Of a stretch of 64,000 nt of DNA, positions 1 to 21,785 are shown one piece after another. Source of the DNA: Cranoglanis bouderius (lineage: Eukaryota > Chordata > Actinopteri > Siluriformes > Cranoglanididae); assembly GCA_023630585.1 (NCBI GenBank), contig CM042541.1, positions 8,809,001-8,873,000 of the forward strand. Reading direction: 5' to 3'. Position numbers and translations under genes: made by a program. The first letter of the stretch is position 1; each line of letters begins with the position of its first letter. Under the pieces are notes generated by a model. That model ran no database searches. It saw nothing but the letters and a program-made list of their open reading frames with translations, and was not told the origin of the DNA.

Positions 1-430
1 GAGAGAGAGAGAGAGAAGGAAAAAGTGAGTGAGTGAGAGAGAGAGAGAAGGAAAAAGTGAGTGAGGGAGAGAGAGAGGGAAACAGTGAGCGAGGGAGAGA
101 GAGAAGAAACAGTGAGCGAGGGAGAGAGAGAGAAGGAAAAAGTGAGCGAGGGAGAGAGAGAGAGAAGGAAAAAGTGAGCGGGGGGGAGAGAAGGAAAAAT
201 AGTGAGAGAGAGAATTTGTTTTGAACTGAATTGAAAGAAACAAGTGACTGAGGAGAGAAAGCACAAGCCAGAAAGAGAACAAGTGAGAAAGAAACGGAGA
301 GAGCCAAGAGAACGGGTGAGACAAAGAAAGAGTGAGAGAGAAAGAGAGCAAGAGGAAGGAAGTGAGAATTAGAGAGAGTGCAAAAGAAGAGAACGAGAGG
401 GAGAATGAAAGAAAGCGATGGAGAGGAAGA
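1..430. repeat. GA-rich purine minisatellite in nup54 intron
   Basis: The first 215 bases are imperfect units of roughly 30-35 bases built from a (GA)n run followed by aaggaaaaagtgagcgag. They grade into purine-rich sequence up to about 430. Open frames here are low-complexity artefacts. The stretch lies in the nup54 intron upstream of its last exon. Confidence 0.85.
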
Positions 431-545
431 TGATGAGCGGAGATGAGGGAGAATTTAGTTCATAGAATTAATATAATAAATGTTATTAAAATAATTGTAA
501 TAAATGAATTACTACACAGAAATATTGTAGGCAACCATCTTTTTT

Positions 546-546
<1 letters not shown>

Positions 547-590
<44 letters not shown>
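547..590. repeat. (GT)22 microsatellite next to nup54 acceptor
   Basis: A pure GT run ends 30 bases before the last nup54 exon. A short pyrimidine-containing stretch and the acceptor tccacag follow. The 5' end of this intron is outside the window, so pairing with an (AC)n partner cannot be tested here. Confidence 0.9.
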
Positions 591-592
<2 letters not shown>

Positions 593-620
593 TTTAACCC
601 CATGTGTCTTTCGTCCACAG

Positions 621-743
621 CATCTGAAGCAGCAGCAGGAGGGTCTGAGTCACCTGATCAGTGTGATAAAGGACGACATGGAGGACATCAAGATCATCGA
701 GCAGGGACTGCATGATCATGTGAGGGCTGGAAAACTCAGCTGA
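621..743 (+). CDS. nup54: Nucleoporin 54, last coding exon (partial gene)
   Basis: This is the 3' terminal coding exon of the central-channel nucleoporin NUP54, which with NUP62 and NUP58 forms the FG-repeat core of the nuclear pore. The exon opens in phase 0 after tccacag and encodes 40 residues and a TGA. The peptide begins HLKQQQEGLSHLI, continues with DDMEDIKIIEQGL, and ends AGKLS. This matches the conserved C-terminal coiled-coil tail of vertebrate NUP54, where the helix after LKQQQEG is nearly invariant. The FG repeats and most of the coiled coil are upstream of the window. No oddity is seen in the exon. Neighbouring ppef2 on the opposite strand fits the vertebrate synteny in which NUP54 and PPEF2 are close. 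Identification is from family memory, not a search. Confidence 0.88.
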   Translation, partial: HLKQQQEGLSHLISVIKDDMEDIKIIEQGLHDHVRAGKLS

Positions 744-769
744 CATGGACACACACAGACACACACACA

Positions 770-828
<59 letters not shown>

Positions 829-1030
829 ACTTACACTTCTCAGTACATATACATACGTGCACACTATCACTGTCTCTTACTTACATGCATAAACACACAC
901 ACACACACACCGCTCGTCACACACAAGTCAGTCTTCATGTAAATATGACTCTTAATAGTTTTTCTAAAGCACACAAGGATCTATTGTGAACCTTTTAACT
1001 GGTTTAAATAAAGTTTTGTGGTTACAGTGA
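744..1030 (+). other. nup54: nup54 3' UTR with CT/CA repeats and polyA signal
   Basis: After the stop come (CA)n and a long (CT)n run (about 771-823), then ordinary AT-rich sequence and an AATAAA at 1007-1012, the likely polyadenylation signal. Confidence 0.6.
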
Positions 1031-1119
1031 AAATCGCTGAGGCATTCTTTAACCAGATGAAGCACCAAAATCACCTAAAACCGGTCTGAATGGAACAAAA
1101 GATCATGATCAGCAGTCAG

Positions 1120-1205
1120 AAGGTCTTGATTAATTTTCTGTAATAGCAGCTCTGACTATAGTGTTGACTGACAGGTTTATATTAAAGAATGACGTGTCGT
1201 TCATT
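1120..1205 (+). repeat. Hairpin-end repeat, 5' fragment
   Basis: Matches the opening module of the repeat family seen complete near 53800-54690 (ttgattaattttctgtaata, cagctctgact, aggtttatatta), then jumps to the gacgtgtcgttc module. The middle is deleted. Confidence 0.6.
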
Positions 1206-1489
1206 AAGAATTATTTTCAATACTTTTAATACTAAATCAGATTTTCCAATAACGTCTACAGCTACTTAAGTTGTGTGCGTAAGTTCAAGGTAGTAAATAT
1301 GTAAAAATAAACAAACAAACAAGCAAAAGCCTTCTAAATTTGAATAAAATACAAAACAGCTGAGCAATGAAAAAAGCTGAATGCTGAAATATAGAATATT
1401 TTCGGTCAGTTAAAAGCTTTTTTTTTTTTTTAACTTACAATTGTATGTCATATGAATTTTGACTTTTTCTAAATATATTATTTATTATA

Positions 1490-1835
1490 TAATACTTGTA
1501 TTCAAAAGTATTGAAAATGTTCCTTGTGTAGGAATACCATGAGTTTAAAAAACAAACAATAAAACAGACCTGAATAAACAACAATAGTTAAAATTCACGT
1601 CTAAAATATAGCACCATCCTTGACATAGCTTAGGAGTGTTGCATGATTCAGTTGACTTCTGACTTCAGTTTAAAAAAAAATAATAAACCAGATGTTGCTC
1701 TGAGAATGGCAAATAGTCTGGACAGCAAGAGAAATCAGGAGAATGATTTTATTTTCAATTACAGTTACAGTCTCAATTTGGAAGTGATCTTAAATATTTT
1801 CCTAAAACCAACCTGTCAGTAAGTGGGCTGGGGTG
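1490..1835. repeat. Diverged dispersed duplicate (copy 1)
   Basis: Shares an ordered series of words with 37320-37935: accatgag, gtctaaaatat, gttgcatgat, ctgagaatgg, acagttacagt or acagttaag, and gtcagtaagtg or gtccataagtg. The order and spacing argue for one ancestral repeat. Confidence 0.45.
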
Positions 1836-4082
1836 ACCTACTGGGAGGTGTTTTTGAAATGTCACAAAAAAACAAAATCTTTGGTGAGTTTTTTTTTTGG
1901 TCTTGGAATCTTCACCTTCCATCCAGAGGTTTGTGTAAATGGTAAATACTGTTCTTTCTATATTTAAAAGCCACCTGCAGGCCCGAGCGCACTCCCTTCA
2001 TTCCATGATTGGATATCATTCCTCTGCTATATTAAGCTGCCAGGTCAGGCTGAAGCTCCCACAGATGGCATCTTGGCATGAAGCTTGCTTATTATTATTA
2101 TTATTTTTTTTTGGTTCAGCTTATTGCTTTTCTGAACATGACTCCCTATTTCTCTGAAACAGGAAAAAAAAATGTTTTTTATTCCTGGAAAGCACAAAGA
2201 GTTTATGTTCAGGAGCATGAGGGATGAGTTTGATGCTGACAGGATTTTGGACACCTGGATGGTAACCTGCGTGTAAATGCGTGTTGACTGATGTGACCCT
2301 GTTCACCCACAGTTTGACCTCGCATCTGTCCTTGAGTGGCAGGTGGAAAAAGGGAAAATATTATTCATGTTATCGGCAGCCTTTCATTTGCCGCCAAGGT
2401 AGCTGGGAGACATGGTGTGTGTGTGTGTGTGTGTAAGACTCTGAGCTGTGAACATCTGTGCTGAATAAACACAACCATCTCCACCAAAGTAGATTTTCAC
2501 ACTGCGGCAAGATCCAATGTTCCTGAAGACTCATCAAGATTTTCACTGTCTAGGACTAATTCCAAGTCCATTAATTGTGTCCAGCATTAATAATGGATTC
2601 TAAGCTGCTCGCCTGTGTTGCTTACGTACATCTAGAGGATTAAATTCAGTGTCCACTAAATGCCACATCAGAGTCACAACATTTCTGTCATGCACAGTGA
2701 CATTAAACACCATGACGAGCTCCGTTTCTCTTTCAAACTTTCTGCTGTCGGCGTAATTGTTGTCATGATCCGGGTCTCGAATCAAAAACCCTCACTGTCC
2801 ATTCAAAAGAATTTACTAAACTAGAAAATCCAAAAGACTGGTAGTCGAAACAGAGCTTTCGGTAGGTTTACGAGGTTTTTAAAATCCAAACACTAACTGT
2901 AATAGGAAAACCATTAGTGTTTGTACTCAATAAACATCTAGAATAGTACATAAGTATTCGATTTGACTGCAGGATAAATGTGGTGGCCATCTTACATACA
3001 CGTAGTTGACCGCGAGTATAAACCCTTGCCTTGTCTGGACAGGTTTAGTGTCTCTTGTGACATCGTAATAATATTTCTAGACATTTGTTTAACATTACCA
3101 CGTGGCAACAATGTGCAATGGTGGAAAGTATCATATACTCAACAATAACACAAAATGTATGAGATTATAATTCCAATGACTGCATTTCCAAGATTATAAA
3201 TTGCAGAGTTTTTCATCTAGAAAGGAATTACAGTTATAAAAAGTATGTGGATGGATTTACTCACTCAAAATACATACAGAAATTTGATCCAAACATGTTT
3301 CGGATGAAGTATCTTTTTAATTATTTCTCTTGAAACATAAAATTTAGAAAATAAGGTGCAATTGCAAAATGTCTGAAATGACAATAGCTTTTATTACTTT
3401 GAATGTGAATAAAGGTAAATATACTATTAGAGAAGCCTAGTGTCTTTTTTGCTATGTAGGCCTGTTTTAATTCATGAATGCACATACCATAGTTCCATTA
3501 TCATATGTTATTGCCATATGGCAACAATTACATTTTACCATTTAAAAGATTACTTAAAATATGTAAACTTGTTTAAATGACAACAAATAAAGGTTAACAT
3601 ATCCCAGATAATGTTTCAATTTATCCTTTAAGTAGTTAATATTGAAAAATTTATTTCATTTTAAGAGTCCTGCGTTGATGACCTTTACCATGTCATGTGA
3701 CAAACAGCACTTCCTGGTCATGTGACATTGCATTTTTTATTTTTTTTTTGTTATGCCAAAGTTAAAGCCCCCTTTTTCCAGTTACACAGGAAAATAGTAT
3801 TGTGGAGTATAGTACTGCCTATCAAAAAATTAGATATAAATTAACTGTTGCCGTAAAGGGTTAATGACATTTTTATAAATAAAAATAGAACATAAACAAT
3901 TAATTATACCAGAAAACTATGTCAAAGAAATCTAAAGCAGATATACAGTTAAATGTTATGCTTGATCATTATAGATAATGAAGTCACATTTTTATATTCC
4001 AGGTGAGACACTTGTAATATATTGTTTTTTAAAGGGTTACATTCTTTTTAAATTACAGTCAAACCGAGTACAAATCCAGAGC

Positions 4083-4155
4083 GGGGAATTAGCTCAAATG
4101 GTAGAGTGCTCGCTTCGCGTGCGAGAGGTAGTGGGATCGATGCCTGCGTCCTCCA
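4083..4155 (+). tRNA. tRNA-Ala (anticodon CGC), possibly a pseudogene
   Basis: A 73-base cloverleaf fits alanine tRNA. The acceptor stem starts GGGG with a G3:U70 pair, the alanine identity determinant. The D stem closes with a G:U pair. The anticodon stem CTCGC/GCGAG is perfect with loop TTCGCGT (CGC at 34-36), and the T arm has a good B box (GGATCGATGCC). Oddities are G at position 37 instead of the usual A, an A:C mismatch in the acceptor stem, several C-to-T changes at former CpG sites, and no T-run terminator within 20 bases. These suggest a decayed or retroposed copy. A tRNA-derived SINE lies about 30 bases downstream. Confidence 0.65.
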
Positions 4156-4184
4156 CATTGAGCTCCCTTTCAATGTAAGATATT

Positions 4185-4450
4185 AGGGCAGTGGTAGCTC
4201 AGTGTTTAAAATGTTGGGCTACTGATTGGAAGTTCGTGAGTTCAAATCCCTGCAAGGCCCTTAACTGCTCCCTGGGCGCCGCAGCAAAAATTGCTGCCCA
4301 CTGCTCCGGGTGTGTTCATGGTTTGTAGTGTGTGTGTGTTCACTACTCACAACTCCTAATGTGTGTGCACTAACTTGGATGGGTTAAATGCAGATGACAA
4401 ATTCCAAGTATGGGTTACCATACATTGGCCTTCACAAGTCACTTCACTTA
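4185..4450 (+). repeat. tRNA-derived SINE
   Basis: Starts with a pol III type head (gcagtggtagctcagtg, with B-box-like gttcaaatccc). It then has the fish SINE body with gggcgccgcagcaaaaattg, tgctccgggtgtgtt, ggatgggttaaatgcag and a tail around tatgggttaccatac. The body resembles SINEs I know from many teleosts. Confidence 0.75.
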
Positions 4451-4654
4451 AATCAAAACGGTACTTTGATAAATAGCAACTAAGCAATTATTTACCTTCA
4501 CTGGCAAGTAATTAAGCAATAATTCTTAATATTCTTAATAATGAAATTTAAATGTCACTGAATTCAAAGCACTGGAATATATTCATATATACGGAAATTA
4601 AACATATGTTGTAAATATATGTTTTGAACTATCCTCTTTGAAACCCAGAGTAGT

Positions 4655-4660
4655 TTTATT
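4655..4660 (-). promoter_or_regulatory. ppef2: Candidate ppef2 polyadenylation signal
   Basis: TTTATT on the + strand reads AATAAA on the - strand, about 200 bases beyond the ppef2 stop codon. Confidence 0.45.
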
Positions 4661-4861
4661 TCAGTGTTCAGAGATTCACATTTTATAAATTCCCATTTTC
4701 AAAAAAAAGAAGAATCAAGTCTCCGTGTTCAAATTCAGTGTTCACACGTTCAGATTCAATCCGATTCGACCAGTTAAGATATGGGTTCATTGCACTCCAG
4801 GCTCGATTGCCTTTTCCCGTCCTTGTGTAGGCCGGATGCTTAAAACTGGACAGCACCTGGT

Positions 4862-15985
<11,124 letters not shown>

Positions 15986-16189
15986 CTCCCTTTGCCACAG
16001 ACATACACACCTAATCAGAGTGACACACAGATTCACTGATTCACTGTACTCTCCTGGGTGTGTCGTCGGAGCAAACAGAGGCAGCGTCAAATATACATTT
16101 GTTAGCCATCCTGAGCTACTGTAGCCCTACGATGCACATGTCTGATTCAGCAAACATGGTTAAGCAGACTCTCATCAATGAGAGCCAAA

Positions 16190-16202
16190 TAATCCGAGAT
16201 TA
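16190..16202. promoter_or_regulatory. Palindromic TAATC/GATTA site upstream of ppef2
   Basis: TAATCCGAGATTA is two K50-homeodomain (OTX/CRX type) half-sites in inverted orientation, about 205 bases upstream of the ppef2 start codon. CRX-type sites are expected near photoreceptor genes. This is a motif match only; no promoter has been shown here. Confidence 0.3.
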
Positions 16203-18289
16203 CTCGTGCGCCCTGCCTTCATCTTCAAGCTCCCTGATTGGTTATCCAGATCATCCTGATGTCCAAGTGTTTAGTTGCTATGAGATGCTTGTTTGTGGGG
16301 TCTAAAATGGTCTATTATTATTAGTAGTAGTATTATTAACATGATTGTGTTAATAATATTTGATACCTGTCCTCCTTTCTCTTTAACAGGAATCATTACT
16401 TTGTGGACTATGTACTAATGAAGTCTCAATAATCCTCCGAAGGGCATGGGGCTTTTAAAAGCTTTTAAAGACAAAGAAAAGGATTGTCTTAATATACTAA
16501 GTTGTGCACATGTTAGTGTTTTCCCTGCTCTAACACACACACATGAACTCAGGGCTGTTAATGAACTGATTAATTGGATCAGGTTTGTTGCATGCAGGAA
16601 AAACAGTAATATGTGTAGGACAAGGGGTACTTTTGGTAATTGCACAAGGTTAAAGTGCAATGAAATGACCACAGATTCTTTTTTCCATTGACAAATTTGG
16701 CTTGAATTTGGAATAGCATAACTAATGTGGCCTACCTTAACATCTAAACTCCCTGATTGGCCTCACATATCAATCCATTTTCAGTAAGTTCTGTCTCTAT
16801 TTTAGTGCCACCATGAGTTGAAACTTAAGTATCATCAAATTTGATTGAGGTATAAAATTATGTTGAATGAAGTTACAGTATTTTGTTTACTAATTCATAT
16901 CTTTAACATCTACTTTGTTGATGCTGTTTAGCCATTTTACTACAATGTACTTACTAGTACAATTCACCCCCTAAATGACTTAGGCCACTGGTTCTCAAAT
17001 GCTTTGTAAAAATAAACTCCACTGACCCCCTTAATATGTAGTTATTTCATGAACATTATTTAAAAACTTTTAAATGATTTTTTTAGTCATAGAGCTTTCT
17101 AGTCCTGAACACATCTCTCACACACATCTGAGTTGGCTTTGGTGCTTGGCTTTGGTAAATATAATAAGTTATGATTTCCATCACTATAATAAAATAAATC
17201 ACAGACTCCCTGGCTATCCTTCATGGACCCCTCGGGGTCCCTGGACCCTACTTTGAGAACCACTGACTTAGACAACTTAATAGTCATGTCCTGTTGATCT
17301 TTCTTACAAACTTTCAGTGATACCTCTAGTCATTGTACAAGGAAATTTACCTGTGTAATAAACACAGCTTATACGTGGAGTCAAGCCACTTCCTGTCCCT
17401 GCTTATCAAACACAAACAGGGATAAATACATCAATGAAAGCCAGTTAATCTAGGATAATTAATGTGCTCCATCTCTAACAGCCCCGATTGGTCCTACATA
17501 TCATTCTATGGTTAACAGATCCAGTGTGATCAACTAGTTATTGTGTAACCATTCTTTGATAAAAATCGCATCTGATGTCAACCTAGAAACTTACAGTATC
17601 TTTCAACATGTTACATGTTGCATCAGGAATACTGCTAAAAAAAAATAACATAGTAAGCTAAGTCAAGGCAAACTAAAGGTCCAGGATCTGCAGTTTACAC
17701 CAAATTCCCTAAGATTAATACTCATTAATACTCACTAACCCGTTTGTGTTCTCAAAGTCCTGCCATATCAGCAGAAATCCCTGCTGACCCTGTGTTGCCT
17801 TCAAAGTCCTCAGATAGTAGACAAGTGGAAATGTCTCTCATAATAGGAAGCACTTCTCTTCACAGAACAAGCCTTTTCCAGTCTACACAATTGAAAAGAG
17901 CACAATTGATCAAATCTGAAACCAAGACCCCAAACCTCAGTCATTCTCCTGCTGTAAAGCCTATTACTCCTACGCTCCTGAAGCATCTCAGCTGTGAGAA
18001 GTATCTTTAACAACCTCGTGACCTGGTAATCAAAACAACTAACAAGTAGATTAGGATTGGGGATCACTAAGGCTTATTGTCACACCTTCCTTCCATTCTC
18101 TAGTGCTCTTCATGGCCAATCTACTGGCCAGCGGCTCAGCCTGACTACTGAAACCTTAATCATCACTTTTACCTGTTTTCGATTAGTGTTTCTATTCAGG
18201 ACTAATTTACTGACTAATCAGGACTCGTGTATACCCCTCACTTTTTCTGCAGATATACAGTATTTTTACAAAATGATTACTTACACTTG

Positions 18290-18500
18290 CAGATGACACC
18301 TGGCGCAATTTAACGTAGGCAAGGTAGAAGGAAATTTCCGAACCTAGAAGAAACCCACATGCATATTGTAAAAAAAAAAAACATGCAAGACACCACAAGT
18401 CAGTCCATCGCAGGGCATCATTCACACATTTATTCACACCTAGGGGAAATCTAGCATAGATAATCTACCTACTGGCATTTGAGAGGTGGAAGAGAAATCC
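18290..18500. repeat. Rearranged copy of the 'aggtggaaggaaa' dispersed repeat
   Basis: Blocks known from 6640-6895 (ggtagaaggaaatttccgaa, cccatgcata-type block, tccatcgcagggcatca, tcacacctaggggaa) occur in shuffled order. Confidence 0.5.
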
Positions 18501-18569
18501 ATTTGGACATGAGGAATTTTTCACTAAAATAACAAATGCAGTAAGTGATATACAGTATTAACCTTACAC

Positions 18570-19270
18570 ATACACTATATGTATAAAAGTGTGTGAACAC
18601 CTGACCATCACACCCATATGTGGTTCTTTCCCAAACTGTTGCCACAAAGTTGGAAGCACACAATTGTATAGGATGTCTTTGGATGATGTAGCATTACAAT
18701 TTCCCTTCACTTGAGCTAAGAGGTCCAAACCCGTTCCAGTATGACAATGCCCCTGGGCATGGTTTGAAGAATGGAAGAACTCGAGTGTCCTGCACAGAGC
18801 CCTGACCTCAACGCCACTGATCACCTCTGGGATTAACTGGAACACCGACTGCACCCCAGGCCTCCTCGACATCCCAACATCAGTGCCTGATCTCACTAAT
18901 GCTCTTGTAGCTGAATGAACACAAATCACCACAGCCACGCTCCAAAATCTAGTGGAAATTCTTCCCAGAAGAGTGGAGCTTCATATACAGTAAAGAGGGG
19001 AATAAATCTGGAATGGGATTGGGATTGGTGCAGTGGTAGCTCAGTGGTTAAGACATGAGTTCATGAGTTCAAACCTCAGCACCACCAAGCTGCCACTGTT
19101 GGGTTCTTGAGCAAGGCCCTTAACCCTCAACTGCTCCAATGTATAAATGAGATACGTGTAAGTCGCTCTGGATAAGGGTGTCTACCAAATGCTGTAAACG
19201 TCATGGGATGTTCATCAAGCACATGTGGCTGTGATGGTCAGGTGTCTACAAACTTTTGGCCATATAGTAT
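18570..19270 (+). mobile_element. Tc1-like remnant interrupted by a SINE
   Basis: Ends are cactatatg...gaacacctgaccatcac and its inverse gatggtcaggtgtc...ccatatagt. The + strand between holds degraded transposase coding matching the Tc1 C-terminal catalytic region (pieces that read like SPDLNATDHLW). A SINE (19025-19205) interrupts the 3' part. A solo end of the same family appears near 10303-10345. Confidence 0.65.
19025..19205 (+). repeat. tRNA-derived SINE
   Basis: Head gcagtggtagctcagtggtt, B-box-like gagttcaaacctc, body ctgccactgttgggttctt and tail aagtcgctctggataaggg are the standard teleost SINE blocks. Flanking atgggat on both sides could be the target duplication. Confidence 0.8.
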
Positions 19271-19309
19271 ATGAGGGAATTGTAGTTTTATTTTAGCATA
19301 AGTGGTGAA

Positions 19310-19720
19310 TTGTTCCCCAAAACACTCAGATCAGCACTCCAGCGATTAATATTTGGTGAAACCTTCCCTACAGAGAAGAACCGAGGAACATTGGACCACT
19401 CCTCGCTCCATTCTCTCTTTAATTTAAACCAAGGTTTTCAGTAGCGTTGACATCCAAAGACTGAGATGGTCATTGCAAAACACTAATTTAGCGTTTCTAC
19501 AAGCAATTTCTGTGTTGTTTTGGATGTATGCTTATCACCTTATCATGCTGAAAGATTAAGTCGTAAGTCCTTGGCAGAGTCAACCAGTCATTGTGTTAAA
19601 ATATCCTTGAACTTAATGGAATTCATAATGCCATCAATCTTCACCGGAGCCCATGGACCGCAGCTGGCGAACTGACTTTGTGGGTTTCCCCATGATGACG
19701 CATGAAAAATTTAACATGCA
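19310..19720 (-). pseudogene. Tc1-like transposase remnant
   Basis: Read on the minus strand, broken frames resemble Tc1 transposase around the last catalytic residue (PSQSLDVNATEN-like). No intact frame and no clear ends. Confidence 0.4.
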
Positions 19721-20495
19721 TATGGCCTCATATTTGATCAAAGGCAAATATTTATTAATCTCATGCACTTTTTTTTTACATCACTATCCAATTTAAGAAT
19801 GCTTCCCACATTATAACACAACTGTACATGACTCACATCATCTGAACAGATATCTGACCAAGCAATAGGCCAAAGTTATTATAAAACATTAAAATAAATT
19901 TAGAATTTTTATAAGAAAGCATTATTTGGATAGCTGTTCCTCATTAGCTGAAGGTTTCCCACCTGCAGGATGCAACTGTTTTTAGGAGAGTTAGGGAGGC
20001 TATCTGCACTCAAGGACAATGTTACTACTTTTCCTGTGGTTCAAACACTTCTCAGTGAAAACAATTATGCTCCCAGAGGTCTTCTGAGGATACATGTTTG
20101 CTTGTCCTCAGAAGACTCCAGAAGTATTTACCAGGCCCTGCTTCACCGACTGTGGTCAGATTTGTAAACGATGAATAGTTGGTTGTCACTACAAAATCCG
20201 TGCCAACTATATTATTCCATTAGGAACATAGGAAAGCAAACAAATATTGACATGTGTCACATGTAATCTTGGCATCAGGATCCAAGATAAACTTTGAATA
20301 TTTACAGGTCATGTTGCTGGTTGCTCTTAAAATAGATCTCGGCTAGGATCCTAAGATTCCCTAAGACATTTACCTGTGCTTGCCAAAAACTGAGCAAGCT
20401 GAAACATGCATGTGTAGCAGATCCAATTCTGCACATAAGAGACAGACAGACACAGGAACGACAGAATAGCTCCAACACAGCAATATTTTATTGAC

Positions 20496-20594
20496 CCTGG
20501 AAATGTATGGGACACTTGATCAGAACAACATCACTTGCGCCAACCTCTTCCCGCGTTACACACTCGTCAGCGTCCATTCGCGGTCTGAGGCTGA
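20496..20594 (-). repeat. LTR fragment of gypsy-type element (shortened copy)
   Basis: 20496-20564 is identical over 69 bases to 20972-21040, and 20565-20594 matches 21248-21277. The two blocks are adjacent here but about 207 bases apart in the other copy, so this copy carries an internal deletion, or the other an insertion. Confidence 0.6.
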
Positions 20595-20971
20595 TGTATT
20601 ACAATTATGTTTAACTTTATAGCAAATAACAAGAATATTAAAATAAGAATTGGAATAAAACATGTGCTTGTGTATTTACTCAATAACTATTAATTCACAT
20701 ATATTAACAATGATTGATGTGTGTAAACAATGTTCACATGAACCATCACACAGACATTTCCCAAAACATGCATCCACAATGACACTGCAAAAACACCAAC
20801 ACAGTGTACAAACTAAATGTGAGACAATAGGACAAATCACAGAGAGGAAACACCAAAAAGAAATATAAAGAAATATAAAGAATCTGTTCAACAGCACAGT
20901 CCACATATATATTATAAATCTGAACATAAATTATATCACCTTACACTGTTTGATTTCAAGGATTGAATGCA

Positions 20972-21525
20972 CCTGGAAATGTATGGGACACTTGATCAGA
21001 ACAACATCACTTGCGCCAACCTCTTCCCGCGTTACACACTGTGCACAAACCACGTGATAGTGAGCACCATGTGCCTCAGACAAAAGTCAGACAAAACCCA
21101 CATAAAATTCACAGTACACAAAATATATATGTATAAATCGATTCGGAACACATCCAGACACATATTTAATGAACCTTAACCGAACCAACACTATCAAACA
21201 TTAATGTCAACTGGGAAGAGTGAAGAGGAAACAAATGCGTCTTGCTTCGTCAGCGTCCATTCGCGGTCTGAGGCTGACGTAACTCCCGTACTCCCAATAG
21301 GTATAAGGCGCAACACTCACAAGCGACCCACCCGAACAAACATCCCAATCGATAGTTCCTACCAACATAACATTACATGAACTGTATATAAACTGTATAT
21401 TTAATACATAATATGAAATCAATTGTCTCCTTAGATCCATAAAAAAAAACAGTTTCGGGAAGTTCATCACAAAGAAATAAGATAGTTAATATTTCTCTTC
21501 CCAACTGGCTACATTCACCCCGCTG
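20972..21525 (-). repeat. Probable 3' LTR of gypsy-type element
   Basis: Lies directly 3' (minus strand) of the integrase reading frame. It shares two blocks with 20496-20594. On the minus strand it could begin TGTAGCCAGTTGGG near 21515, following a G-rich GCGGGGTGAA that could be the polypurine tract. The inner end is not certain. Confidence 0.45.
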
Positions 21526-21785
21526 AACTTCACAAAACTAGTCCAATACTAGTGACTAAATGACACTGAGGATGTGATCAGACTATGATAAAAACACAGT
21601 ATCTTGACGCAACATAAATGTTACCCAACTCACTGGGAGAGCGACAAAGGAAAGTTGGCCAGACTCTCAAGTGTCCGCCCGCAAAAGAGAAGTGCCATAA
21701 ACACTACTTTGAAGATACTCAATGATCACCACTCGTATTGTACCCCAGATTAATAAATTCAGACAGAGAAACTCATGACCTCCAC

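Larger units (their letters stand above)
1031..4082. other. Intergenic DNA between nup54 and ppef2
   Basis: No coding region is seen. Short frames have no recognisable motifs or splice context. The stretch holds a fragment of the hairpin-end repeat (1120-1205), a diverged dispersed duplicate (1490-1835), a short (TG)n at about 2415-2434 and AT-rich sequence. Confidence 0.6.
15986..18569. other. Intergenic DNA 5' of ppef2
   Basis: Probable 5' UTR/promoter of ppef2 close to 15986-16250. The rest is AT-rich with no convincing gene. Three diverged related segments lie at about 16170-16260, 16725-16790 and 17430-17515, sharing catcaatga-agcca and ccctgattgg. Two inverted words at 16980-17030 and 17220-17275 (ctggttctcaaatgctttg; tttgagaaccactgactta) bound a possible small element. 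Confidence 0.5.

Noticed and set aside
33..224. 63-codon frame rich in Arg, Glu and Ser
   Set aside because: Pure translation of the GA minisatellite with no splice or start context.
17980..18100. Possible exon in serine-rich frame 17744-18010
   Set aside because: No matching splice partners and no family motif; composition is ordinary intergenic.
20662..21179. Two short frames near the LTR blocks
   Set aside because: No motifs, and they overlap non-coding LTR sequence.
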